From NCBI GenBank assembly GCA_030642845.1, contig DAOWMZ010000126.1:1-6130 (forward strand): DNA of 6,130 nucleotides, given 5' to 3'. Source of the DNA: Candidatus Zixiibacteriota bacterium (GTDB lineage Bacteria; Zixibacteria; MSB-5A5; GN15; FEB-12). Shown here piece after piece: positions 1 through 5,169 of the stretch; the first letter of the stretch is position 1; each line of letters begins with the position of its first letter. The notes beneath the pieces are model-generated. The model was not told the origin of the DNA. It did no database searches and saw only the letters and a list, made by a program, of their open reading frames with translations. The position numbers and the translations under genes were made by a program.

Positions 1-465
1 ATCGGAAATATTAGCTGCTTTTTGGAGTTCTATTAACTCGCTTTTTTCTTTGACCCAGCCCACTTCAGATATAGCTTCATCAGCTTTAACCAATAAAATT
101 TCCGGCCAAACATGCCGCATTTTACTCTGATTAGCCATAGTAAAATGGGTGGAATCATAACCAAAACGCCAATTCTTCTTAATCAAGTGTTTAAAATCTT
201 TCAGTGCATCCATTGTATCACCGGGAACAATATTTACTTTTGCTCCCTTTACTTCTTTGGCAGCCTGACTGGTATAACGAAAATCAGTAAAAAAATCAGT
301 CCGTTTCGGACCAATTACTAATAATCCTGTTGAACCACTGAATCCGACCAGATAACGAAGCAGACTGGCTCTTTTATCCATCCAGTCATAATTCGTAATA
401 ATCAAACCATCAATATTCTGGGCTTTCAAATTTTCCCTGACCTGTTCAATCCTTTTTGAAAACAT
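1..465 (-). CDS. Xaa-Pro aminopeptidase (M24B, creatinase-type N-terminal domain), C-terminus outside window
   Basis: The gene starts at 465 and runs leftward off the window, so only the first 155 residues are seen. They match the creatinase-type N-terminal domain of M24B metallopeptidases, which remove the residue before a proline at the N-terminus of peptides, normally in the cytoplasm. Seen: an opening R-IEQVRENLKAQNIDGLII segment (residues 5-23), the hallmark RYLVGFSGSTG (37-47), TDFRYTSQA (60-68), and a closing stretch VKEKSELIELQKAANISD (138-155), typical of the linker into the catalytic pita-bread fold. The metal-binding Asp/His/Glu residues would lie beyond the edge, so activity cannot be judged. 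The ATG is supported by AAGGA (complement of 473-477) 7 nt upstream. That site lies inside the end of the TPR gene, whose stop is only 3 bp away, so the two are probably co-translated. A catalytically dead M24 homologue or another creatinase-fold enzyme is possible but less likely. Confidence 0.88.
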   Translation of the reverse strand, partial: MFSKRIEQVRENLKAQNIDGLIITNYDWMDKRASLLRYLVGFSGSTGLLVIGPKRTDFFTDFRYTSQAAKEVKGAKVNIVPGDTMDALKDFKHLIKKNWRFGYDSTHFTMANQSKMRHVWPEILLVKADEAISEVGWVKEKSELIELQKAANISD

Positions 466-468
466 GAA

Positions 469-1098
469 TCAATCCTTTTTATTTATTTCTTTTTCTATTT
501 TTTCTAATTTATCGACTAATCGGGGATTACGGTTTTTTTCCATAAGACTTCTATAAACCTTAGCCGCCAACCTGGTATGACCCTGGGCAAGATAAATATC
601 ACCTACAGTTTCCGTATAAAAAGGTATTTCCCTGAGATTAGATTCTTTATTTATCGCAGCTTTCTCGGGCTTGCGTTGTAATATTACTGTTTTTGTTGCA
701 GTTTCGGTTTTGCGTTTTAGTGGTGATTTCAATCCACAACAAAAAGGAGCAATTTCAAGCAGACGCGTATAATTAGCCATTGCGGAAATTTCGTCTCCCT
801 GTCTGAATTTTATATCACCTAAAAATTTTAAGCTGACAAGATTATCCGGATCATGTGCAAGAACTCGATAAAAATACTCTTCAGCCAGTTCTATCTGACC
901 AGCAAAAAACAGAGCTTTGGCATAAACGATCCATCCCGAAACCAGATGAGTATCCTCAGGAAGATGTTGCTTACAAATTTCAACAGTGCGAGAATATTTT
1001 CCTTCATTTAGAAACAGCTCTGCCTGAGCAGGCCAGTAGCCTTGATTACTCAGAACTTTGGTCAGGGATTCTCCGGATTTTTCCTTTAATTCAAACAT
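469..1098 (-). CDS. TPR-repeat protein of unknown role
   Basis: A 209-residue protein with no signal peptide or membrane segment, so probably cytoplasmic. Tetratricopeptide-like helical pairs are visible: about residues 22-50 (AELFLNEGKYSRTVEICKQ), 55-85 (the clearest: YAKALFFAGQIELAEEYFYR, then HDPDN) and 88-118 (LGDIKFRQGDEISAMANYTR). A basic, Lys/Thr-rich linker (about 122-155), probably disordered, begins after a Cys-Cys pair at 120-121. A final TPR-like unit at 160-190 (TETVGDIYLAQGHTRLAAKV) ends in a charged helix, KLEKIEKEINKKD. TPRs bind other proteins; no partner or enzymatic function can be read from the sequence. The gene lies 61 bp after the heptose nucleotidyltransferase and 3 bp before the aminopeptidase gene, so co-transcription is likely. 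No good Shine-Dalgarno precedes the ATG at 1098, but there is no other in-frame ATG near the N-terminus and the TPR homology begins soon after it. Confidence 0.8.
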   Translation of the reverse strand: MFELKEKSGESLTKVLSNQGYWPAQAELFLNEGKYSRTVEICKQHLPEDTHLVSGWIVYAKALFFAGQIELAEEYFYRVLAHDPDNLVSLKFLGDIKFRQGDEISAMANYTRLLEIAPFCCGLKSPLKRKTETATKTVILQRKPEKAAINKESNLREIPFYTETVGDIYLAQGHTRLAAKVYRSLMEKNRNPRLVDKLEKIEKEINKKD

Positions 1099-1159
1099 TG
1101 ATATTAAGTTAGGATTTAATTTTTAAAAACGCAAGCAAGATACTTACAAACAATTTAAT

Positions 1160-1648
1160 CTATTTTTTATTATTAGTTTGGCGGGAATTCAAAATAATGC
1201 TGCTGGTCGATCTTCCTCTGGTAAGAGTAATCCTTTTTACTTTTCCACCATAAGATTTTACAAAATCTGCCCCAACTATCTCCGAAATTTTATAATCTGC
1301 TCCCTTAACCAAAATATCAGGCTTTACCTGCTTAATAAGTTTGTCGGGAGTCTCCTCACTAAAAAAGATTACATAATTAACAGCCTCAATAGCCAGAAGA
1401 ATCACTGCCCGATCATTTTGTTTTTGAAGAGGGCGTCCCTCTCCTTTCAATCGTTTAACGGAGGAATCAGAGTTCAAAGCGACAATCAAAACATCACCAA
1501 GTTTTTTTGCCTTGGCTAAATACTCGACATGCCCCCGATGAAGAATATCAAAAACTCCGTTAGTAAAAACTATTGTCTCATTATTTTTTCGATGTTTTTT
1601 TAATATAGAGGATATTTGAGATCTTTTGATGATTTTTTTGAGGTACAT
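1160..1648 (-). CDS. hldC: D-glycero-beta-D-manno-heptose 1-phosphate adenylyltransferase (RfaE domain II type)
   Basis: A 162-residue cytoplasmic nucleotidyltransferase that transfers AMP from ATP to heptose 1-phosphate, giving ADP-heptose for the LPS inner core. Seen: FTNGVFDILHRGHVEYLAKA (residues 28-47) with the HxGH nucleotide-binding signature (H37, H40); LNSDSSVKRLKGEGRPL (58-74) followed by the conserved NDRA (78-81); PDILVKGADY (110-119); and the C-terminal GRSTSSII (145-152), equivalent to the ISSTxxI-type phosphate-binding motif. The length suits a stand-alone enzyme; in E. coli the same activity is the C-terminal half of HldE. The kinase half is encoded just upstream, 35 bp away, keeping the HldE domain order and supporting the heptose assignment over related cytidylyltransferases such as glycerol-3-phosphate cytidylyltransferase. 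The ribosome site before the ATG is weak (only A-rich GAAAA), so translation may depend partly on the upstream gene. Base specificity (ATP or GTP) cannot be read from sequence. Confidence 0.92.
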   Translation of the reverse strand: MYLKKIIKRSQISSILKKHRKNNETIVFTNGVFDILHRGHVEYLAKAKKLGDVLIVALNSDSSVKRLKGEGRPLQKQNDRAVILLAIEAVNYVIFFSEETPDKLIKQVKPDILVKGADYKISEIVGADFVKSYGGKVKRITLTRGRSTSSIILNSRQTNNKK

Positions 1649-1683
1649 ATATGATTTTCAAAACCAATTATAAATGAACATTA

Positions 1684-2709
1684 TTACGAGCTAACAGCCG
1701 CTTTAATCAAATTACCATTTTTGATGTTTCGCATCAACTCTCTGGTAAGCTGGGCTTTGGTAACAGATGCCGTTCCAACTTCAGCCACAATTAATCCGGC
1801 TCCGGCATTAGAAACAATAGCCGCTTCGGCAAGGTTAGCACCGGCGCAAACCGCCGATACAAATGTTGCAATTACTGTATCACCGGCCCCGGTGACATCA
1901 AACACCTGGCGGGCAAAAGTGGGAATGTGAGTCGCTTCTTCATCGGTCTGGAATAATGACATCCCATCTTTACCGCGAGTAATCAAAATTGATCTGGCAC
2001 TTAATTGTTTTAGGAGCCCGTTGCCGACTTCATATAAATCTTTTTCGGTGATGATCCGGCGGCCATAGGCAAATCCTGCTTCATGATGGTTGGGTGTGAT
2101 CAGAGATACATTGCGATAGTTGCTAAATCGTGATTCGTTGGGATCCACGCCGATAAAGATTTTTTTCTCTTTACATTTATTTATAACTTTTTCCAGAAGA
2201 GAGGGAGTTACAACTCCTTTGCTATAATCAGAAATAATCACAGCATCAATTTCATCAACAACAGATAAAAATCTTTTATAAACCTTGTTTTCAATATCAT
2301 CATTCAGCTCATGGCGATTTTCCCGATCCGCTCTAACTACCTGTTGGTTATGAGCCAGAATACGGGTCTTTATTGTTGTCTGGCGAGAAGTATCATGCAT
2401 GCAAAAATCACTGGAAATCCCTTTATGTTTGAGCAACTGAGTCAATTTAATCGCGGCATCATCTTCACCGACAGTCCCCAATAAAATCGGTTCATCCCCA
2501 AGGGCTTTTATATTGGCGGCAACATTGGCAGATCCGCCTAATAAAATCCGGCTGGATGTAATTTCCACAACTGGCACAGGAGCTTCGGGTGAAATGCGGT
2601 TAACCGAACCCAATAAATACTCATCGAGCATTATATCGCCTAATATCAGTACTTTAGCGTTACCGACATTCTTTAAAATGGTTTCAATTTTCCCCGGTTT
2701 TAACTGCAC
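1684..2709 (-). CDS. hldA: D-glycero-beta-D-manno-heptose-7-phosphate kinase (RfaE domain I type, PfkB family)
   Basis: A 341-residue PfkB/ribokinase-family sugar kinase that phosphorylates heptose 7-phosphate at C1, giving the 1,7-bisphosphate, an early step toward ADP-heptose. Seen in order: GDIMLDEYLLG (24-34), RISPEAPVPVVE (38-49, characteristic of the RfaE group), the PfkB signature GGSANVAANIKALG (58-71), ISDYSKG (159-165), DPN (189-191), ITPNHHEA (204-211), TRGKDGM (244-250) and the anion-hole/catalytic DVTGAGDT (271-278, general base Asp277). The length suits the kinase half alone, without the nucleotidyltransferase, which is the next gene. The start is GTG: TGAGG (complement of 2715-2719) lies 5 nt upstream, and no in-frame ATG occurs before the upstream in-frame stop. 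This is the first gene of the minus-strand unit and is divergent from the DUF3467 gene. The RISPEAP and neighbouring hldC arguments make another PfkB substrate unlikely. The bisphosphatase, isomerase and epimerase of the pathway are not in the window. Confidence 0.93.
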   Translation of the reverse strand: MQLKPGKIETILKNVGNAKVLILGDIMLDEYLLGSVNRISPEAPVPVVEITSSRILLGGSANVAANIKALGDEPILLGTVGEDDAAIKLTQLLKHKGISSDFCMHDTSRQTTIKTRILAHNQQVVRADRENRHELNDDIENKVYKRFLSVVDEIDAVIISDYSKGVVTPSLLEKVINKCKEKKIFIGVDPNESRFSNYRNVSLITPNHHEAGFAYGRRIITEKDLYEVGNGLLKQLSARSILITRGKDGMSLFQTDEEATHIPTFARQVFDVTGAGDTVIATFVSAVCAGANLAEAAIVSNAGAGLIVAEVGTASVTKAQLTRELMRNIKNGNLIKAAVSS

Positions 2710-2714
2710 TATTG

Positions 2715-2719
2715 CCTCA
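2715..2719 (-). promoter_or_regulatory. Ribosome binding site deciding the GTG start of hldA
   Basis: On the minus strand TGAGG lies 5 nt before the GTG at 2709. The nearest upstream ATG (in TTATGTTTTGAGG) is in another frame and meets a stop after one codon, so the GTG is the only plausible start. Confidence 0.65.
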
Positions 2720-2766
2720 AAACATAATTATCTTGAAAAAGGCGAACTTCATCCTTATTCTTTTGT

Positions 2767-2797
2767 TTGAAAAACGAATATATTACATTACTATATT
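2767..2797 (+). promoter_or_regulatory. Candidate sigma70-type promoter for the DUF3467-branching enzyme operon
   Basis: TTGAAA at 2767-2772 differs from the -35 consensus at one position. A -10-like TACTAT lies at 2789-2794 (16-nt spacer), overlapping an alternative TATATT at 2792-2797 (19-nt spacer). Either would give a leader of about 35 nt before the start at 2839. The region is very AT-rich, so chance matches are easy. The divergent hldA promoter should lie in the same stretch, but I could not pick out a convincing one. Confidence 0.35.
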
Positions 2798-2823
2798 TAC
2801 CACAAGTGATTTAAATGCAAGAT

Positions 2824-2829
2824 AAGGAG
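2824..2829 (+). promoter_or_regulatory. Ribosome binding site setting the DUF3467 start at 2839
   Basis: AAGGAG lies 9 nt before the ATG at 2839. An earlier in-frame ATG at 2815 has no purine-rich site before it (preceding bases AGTGATTTAA), and this AAGGAG would fall inside its coding region. The shorter start is therefore preferred. Confidence 0.7.
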
Positions 2830-2838
2830 TTTAATAAA

Positions 2839-3171
2839 ATGCAGCAAATGCCACAAAGACAACAAATAGGCGTTGAAATTGATGATAATGCCAAAGAGGG
2901 TGTCTATTCAAATCTGGCTATGATTCTATTTTCGCCAAACGAATTTATTTTTGATTTTGCTCGAATGATGCCAGCGATGTCTAAAGCCAAAGTTTTATCC
3001 AGAGTAATTATGGCTCCAATGAACGCCAAAGCTATGCTTAAGGCTCTGACCGAAAACATAAAAAAATTCGAAGATAAATTCGGTGAAATAAAACTTCATA
3101 CAGACCCTAACCAGCCAAGCAAAAATATCGGTTTTGAATCCAGCACAACGCGCAATGAGGAGGAGAAATGA
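2839..3171 (+). CDS. DUF3467 family protein
   Basis: A small cytoplasmic protein of 110 residues from the chosen start (118 if ATG 2815 were used). It matches the DUF3467 family, which has no established function. Seen: a polar Gln-rich N-terminus, then EGVYSNLAMILFSPNEFIFD (20-39), where the N-S-EF-DF pattern is the family hallmark; a Met-rich turn FARMMPAMSKAKVLSRVIMA (40-59); P60, M61 and N62 leading into AKAMLKALTENIKKFEDKFG (63-82) and GEIKL; and a variable charged tail ending NEEEK. The N-terminal half looks beta-rich and the C-terminal half helical. Its stop overlaps the start of the branching-enzyme gene in ATGA, with a strong GAGGAGGAG ribosome site for that gene inside its last codons, so the two are almost certainly co-expressed. 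A regulatory or accessory role toward the branching enzyme is conceivable but is inference from position only. The family assignment is by pattern recognition and fairly sure. Confidence 0.85.
   Translation: MQQMPQRQQIGVEIDDNAKEGVYSNLAMILFSPNEFIFDFARMMPAMSKAKVLSRVIMAPMNAKAMLKALTENIKKFEDKFGEIKLHTDPNQPSKNIGFESSTTRNEEEK
3157..3165 (+). promoter_or_regulatory. Strong ribosome binding site for the branching-enzyme gene, inside the DUF3467 gene
   Basis: GAGGAGGAG ends 2 nt before the ATG at 3168. Its first GAGG copy sits at a 7-nt spacing and the overlapping GAGGAGG at 4 nt. It supports start 3168 and, with the ATGA overlap, translational coupling. Confidence 0.75.
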
Positions 3172-4904
3172 GCAAAGGATATTTTGCTTTTGTTCTGCAC
3201 GGACATCTCCCCTATGTTCTCTCACATGGCAAATGGCCGCATGGAACCGACTGGTTAAGCGAAGCCTCTGCGGAAACATACCTTCCGATTATTAAAGTCC
3301 TGAATGAACTTGTAAATGAGGGTTATAAACCCAAATTGACAATGGGGCTTTCTCCGGTATTATGCGAACAACTGGCTGATGATTCATTCAAGGATGAGTT
3401 TATCGAATATCTGGAGCAGAAGATTAAAGCCGCCAAAGATGATACTGAAGAGTTTATTAAATATGATCAAAAAGGGATGCTAAAAAATTCATATCTCTGG
3501 CAGGAATATTATTCCAGCACTTTGGAAATGTTTAATAACTGCAATCGCGATATCCTGAATGAATTTAAGAAACTTCAGGATAATGGTTATCTTGAGATTA
3601 TTACCTGCGGTGCTACACATGGTTATTATCCACTTCTCTCCCGCGATGAGTCTCTTCAGGTTCAGACCAAAATGGCTGTTAAAAATTACAAAAAACATTT
3701 CGGCAAAGATCCCAAAGGACTATGGCTGCCTGAGTGTGCTTTCCGCCCCCGTTATGTATGGACCCCTCCGGTTCCTATTAATGGGAAGAAAAAAAGCTAT
3801 CTCCGTAAAGGTTCAGATGAATTCCTTACTGAAAATGGAATTGATTATTTTATAATTGATTCGGTTTTACTTAAAGGCGGAAAATCGGTTGGAGTATATA
3901 TCGACCGATTTGAAGCTCTCAAATTTCTCTGGGGACAATTCGAAAAACAATATACCCCGCGTGAAGAAGAAAAAGACAAAACACCGCGCGAAGTTTATCT
4001 TGTATCATCAGCACCGGAAGGTAAAAAACCAACTGCGATTTTCAGCCGTGATCCCGAAACCGGACTTTTAGTCTGGTCGGGTGAGCATGGCTATCCCGGC
4101 GATGGCAACTATCTTGATTTCCACAAGAAACGATTCCCCGGAGGACATCGCTACTGGGCGGTGACTTCGTCCAAAGCTGATCTTGCTGATAAGGTAGAAT
4201 ATAATCGCGAATCCGCATTGAGTCGTATTCCGGAAAATGCCGAGCATTATGTTTCTGAGATTGATAAAATATTATCTGAGTATAGTGAATCTGCAAATGA
4301 TAATGGGATATTGGTTGCTCCTTATGATGCTGAACTTTTTGGCCACTGGTGGTTTGAAGGTCCGGAATTTCTTAAAAAGACATTGATTAACATTGAAAAA
4401 AATAAAAATGTTGAAGTCACATTCCTTTCTGAACATCTGACTCGCACTCAACCAGATAAAATTATCTCCATCCCCGAAGGAAGCTGGGGGCAGGGAAATC
4501 ATCATTATATCTGGTTGAACGAACATAATGATTGGACCTGGAAACATATTTACAAATCCGAAGACAAGATGTGTGAACTGGCTCGCTACTGGCAGGACAA
4601 TCCTGACAAGCGGGATAATGAACTCGAAGACCTGCTTAAACAATTGGCAAGAGAACTTATGCTGATGTCTGCATCGGATTGGCAATTCTTGATTTCGACT
4701 TTTGCTGCTCGTGATTATGCGGAGCTTCGTATGACCGAGCATTACGAAGATTTCAAGAAGATTGCTCAGATGGCCGAGAAGAAAATCAACGGTGATGTAA
4801 TCAACGATGGCGAATGGCAATTCTTTGCTGACTGCAAGGAACGCGATCGGTTGTTTGATGGCATCGAAATCGAATGGTTCGCCAAAGTCGAATTCCCGGC
4901 TTAG
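3168..4904 (+). CDS. 1,4-alpha-glucan branching enzyme, GH57 family with C-terminal DUF1957-type domain
   Basis: A 578-residue cytoplasmic enzyme that cuts an alpha-1,4 glucan chain and rejoins it by an alpha-1,6 bond, making the branches of glycogen-like polymers. The GH57 conserved regions appear in order: region 1 HGHLPY (11-16); region 2 CGATHGYYPLL (around His151); region 3 GLWLPECAF (184-192) with the nucleophile Glu189; region 4 PYDAELFGHWWFEG (385-398) with acid/base Asp387; and the C-terminal helical region with ASDWQFLIST (502-511), the DUF1957-type signature of branching enzymes. Intervening YVWTPP and WSGEHGYPGDGNYLDFHKK are also typical of this subfamily rather than of GH57 amylases or 4-alpha-glucanotransferases. 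All catalytic residues are present and the length is somewhat over the 520-560 residues common in bacterial members. There is no signal peptide. It is the second gene of an operon with DUF3467. No glycogen synthase or phosphorylase is in view, so its in vivo polymer is not shown; some GH57 branching enzymes have high hydrolytic activity. Confidence 0.93.
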   Translation: MSKGYFAFVLHGHLPYVLSHGKWPHGTDWLSEASAETYLPIIKVLNELVNEGYKPKLTMGLSPVLCEQLADDSFKDEFIEYLEQKIKAAKDDTEEFIKYDQKGMLKNSYLWQEYYSSTLEMFNNCNRDILNEFKKLQDNGYLEIITCGATHGYYPLLSRDESLQVQTKMAVKNYKKHFGKDPKGLWLPECAFRPRYVWTPPVPINGKKKSYLRKGSDEFLTENGIDYFIIDSVLLKGGKSVGVYIDRFEALKFLWGQFEKQYTPREEEKDKTPREVYLVSSAPEGKKPTAIFSRDPETGLLVWSGEHGYPGDGNYLDFHKKRFPGGHRYWAVTSSKADLADKVEYNRESALSRIPENAEHYVSEIDKILSEYSESANDNGILVAPYDAELFGHWWFEGPEFLKKTLINIEKNKNVEVTFLSEHLTRTQPDKIISIPEGSWGQGNHHYIWLNEHNDWTWKHIYKSEDKMCELARYWQDNPDKRDNELEDLLKQLARELMLMSASDWQFLISTFAARDYAELRMTEHYEDFKKIAQMAEKKINGDVINDGEWQFFADCKERDRLFDGIEIEWFAKVEFPA

Positions 4905-4921
4905 GTGGCATAGCCATTTTT
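4905..4921 (+). terminator. Small hairpin plus T-run directly after the branching-enzyme stop; weak intrinsic terminator
   Basis: TGGC (4906-4909) pairs with GCCA (4913-4916) around an ATA loop. A G4905-T4917 wobble can extend it on the plus strand, and TTTTT covers 4917-4921. The position just after the stop codon and the T-run suit rho-independent termination, but a 4-5 bp stem is short. Confidence 0.4.
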
Positions 4922-4922
4922 A

Positions 4923-4937
4923 AGTGACGAAGTCACT
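4923..4937. repeat. Perfect 6-bp inverted repeat, GAA loop
   Basis: AGTGAC (4923-4928) and GTCACT (4932-4937) flank GAA, forming a tight hairpin just after the previous one and before an AT-rich stretch (ATAAATAATTTT). It could assist termination or be part of the repeat cluster that follows. Confidence 0.55.
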
Positions 4938-4950
4938 ATAAATAATTTTG

Positions 4951-4980
4951 GCTGGCACACCATTTATGGTGTGGTATAGC
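4951..4980. repeat. Hairpin with 7-bp perfect core
   Basis: CACACCA (4956-4962) pairs with TGGTGTG (4967-4973) around TTTA. Outside an unpaired patch, GCT (4951-4953) can pair with AGC (4978-4980). The right arm ends in GTGGTATAGC (4971-4980), nearly identical to GTGGCATAGC at 4905-4914 (9 of 10). Confidence 0.6.
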
Positions 4981-4986
4981 AAGTAG

Positions 4987-5011
4987 GGCAGGATCCCATA
5001 GCGATCCTGCC
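4987..5011. repeat. Perfect 9-bp hairpin, strongest palindrome in the window
   Basis: GGCAGGATC (4987-4995) and GATCCTGCC (5003-5011) pair without mismatch around the 7-nt loop CCATAGC. The downstream bases CAAAACAAAT are A-rich rather than T-rich on the plus strand. On the minus strand the stem is followed by CTACTTGC, so it is not a classical terminator in either direction. Confidence 0.7.
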
Positions 5012-5035
5012 AAAACAAATAAACATACTTTGTGT

Positions 5036-5060
5036 GGCAAAACCAATAAGTGGTTCTACC
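5036..5060 (-). repeat. 10-position hairpin that pairs fully only in minus-strand RNA
   Basis: GGCAAAACCA (5036-5045) faces TGGTTCTACC (5051-5060) around ATAAG. On the plus strand two positions (C5038/A5058 and A5040/C5056) do not pair. On the minus strand both become G-U wobbles, so all ten positions can pair. The GGCA-n-CCA-loop-TGGT layout resembles the hairpin at 4951-4980. Confidence 0.5.
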
Positions 5061-5169
5061 CTACTGAAAACATCCCTCTCAAAAATAACTTGCAACGTAG
5101 CATAGTGTCGATTAACTTCCTTATATAAAATGTCATGGAATTTAGACATATAAACTCAGGAAGATTATC

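Larger units (their letters stand above)
4982..5065. repeat. Palindromic intergenic element: two hairpins enclosed by a 7-bp inverted repeat
   Basis: AGTAGGG (4982-4988) is the reverse complement of CCCTACT (5059-5065). Inside lie the two hairpins listed separately at 4987-5011 and 5036-5060, both overlapping the outer arms, so alternative foldings compete. With the preceding hairpins this resembles a REP-like or short MITE-like non-coding element. No transposase, target-site duplication or second copy is visible, so the class is inference. Confidence 0.45.

Noticed and set aside
855..1112. Plus-strand open frame of 85 codons opposite the TPR gene
   Set aside because: It is antisense to the TPR coding region, with no ribosome site or domain.
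1178..1519. Plus-strand open frame of 113 codons opposite hldC
   Set aside because: It is a shadow of the conserved nucleotidyltransferase; the translation is low-complexity and unrecognisable.
2725..2731. GATAAT on the minus strand as a -10 box for hldA
   Set aside because: No -35-like hexamer lies 16-18 nt upstream of it, and transcription would begin almost on top of the ribosome site.
2779..2784. TATATT as a -10 box for the DUF3467 operon
   Set aside because: The only -35-like hexamer upstream (TTGTTT at 2763-2768) would be 10 nt away, too close for sigma70.
4272..4820. Minus-strand open frame of 182 codons opposite the branching enzyme
   Set aside because: It is antisense to a well-supported GH57 gene with all conserved motifs, and its own translation shows no family signature.
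4905..5065. CRISPR array or tRNA in the hairpin cluster
   Set aside because: The repeats are inverted and unevenly spaced with no constant-length spacers, and no cloverleaf or tRNA consensus boxes could be found.
5090..5117. TTGCAA and TTAACT as a promoter for the lipoprotein gene
   Set aside because: The spacing (16 nt) is acceptable, but the -10 matches the consensus at only three of six positions, too weak in AT-rich DNA.
4964..5149. Minus-strand open frame of 61 codons in the intergenic region
   Set aside because: It runs through the hairpin cluster, has no ribosome site or recognisable domain, and its composition follows the palindromes.
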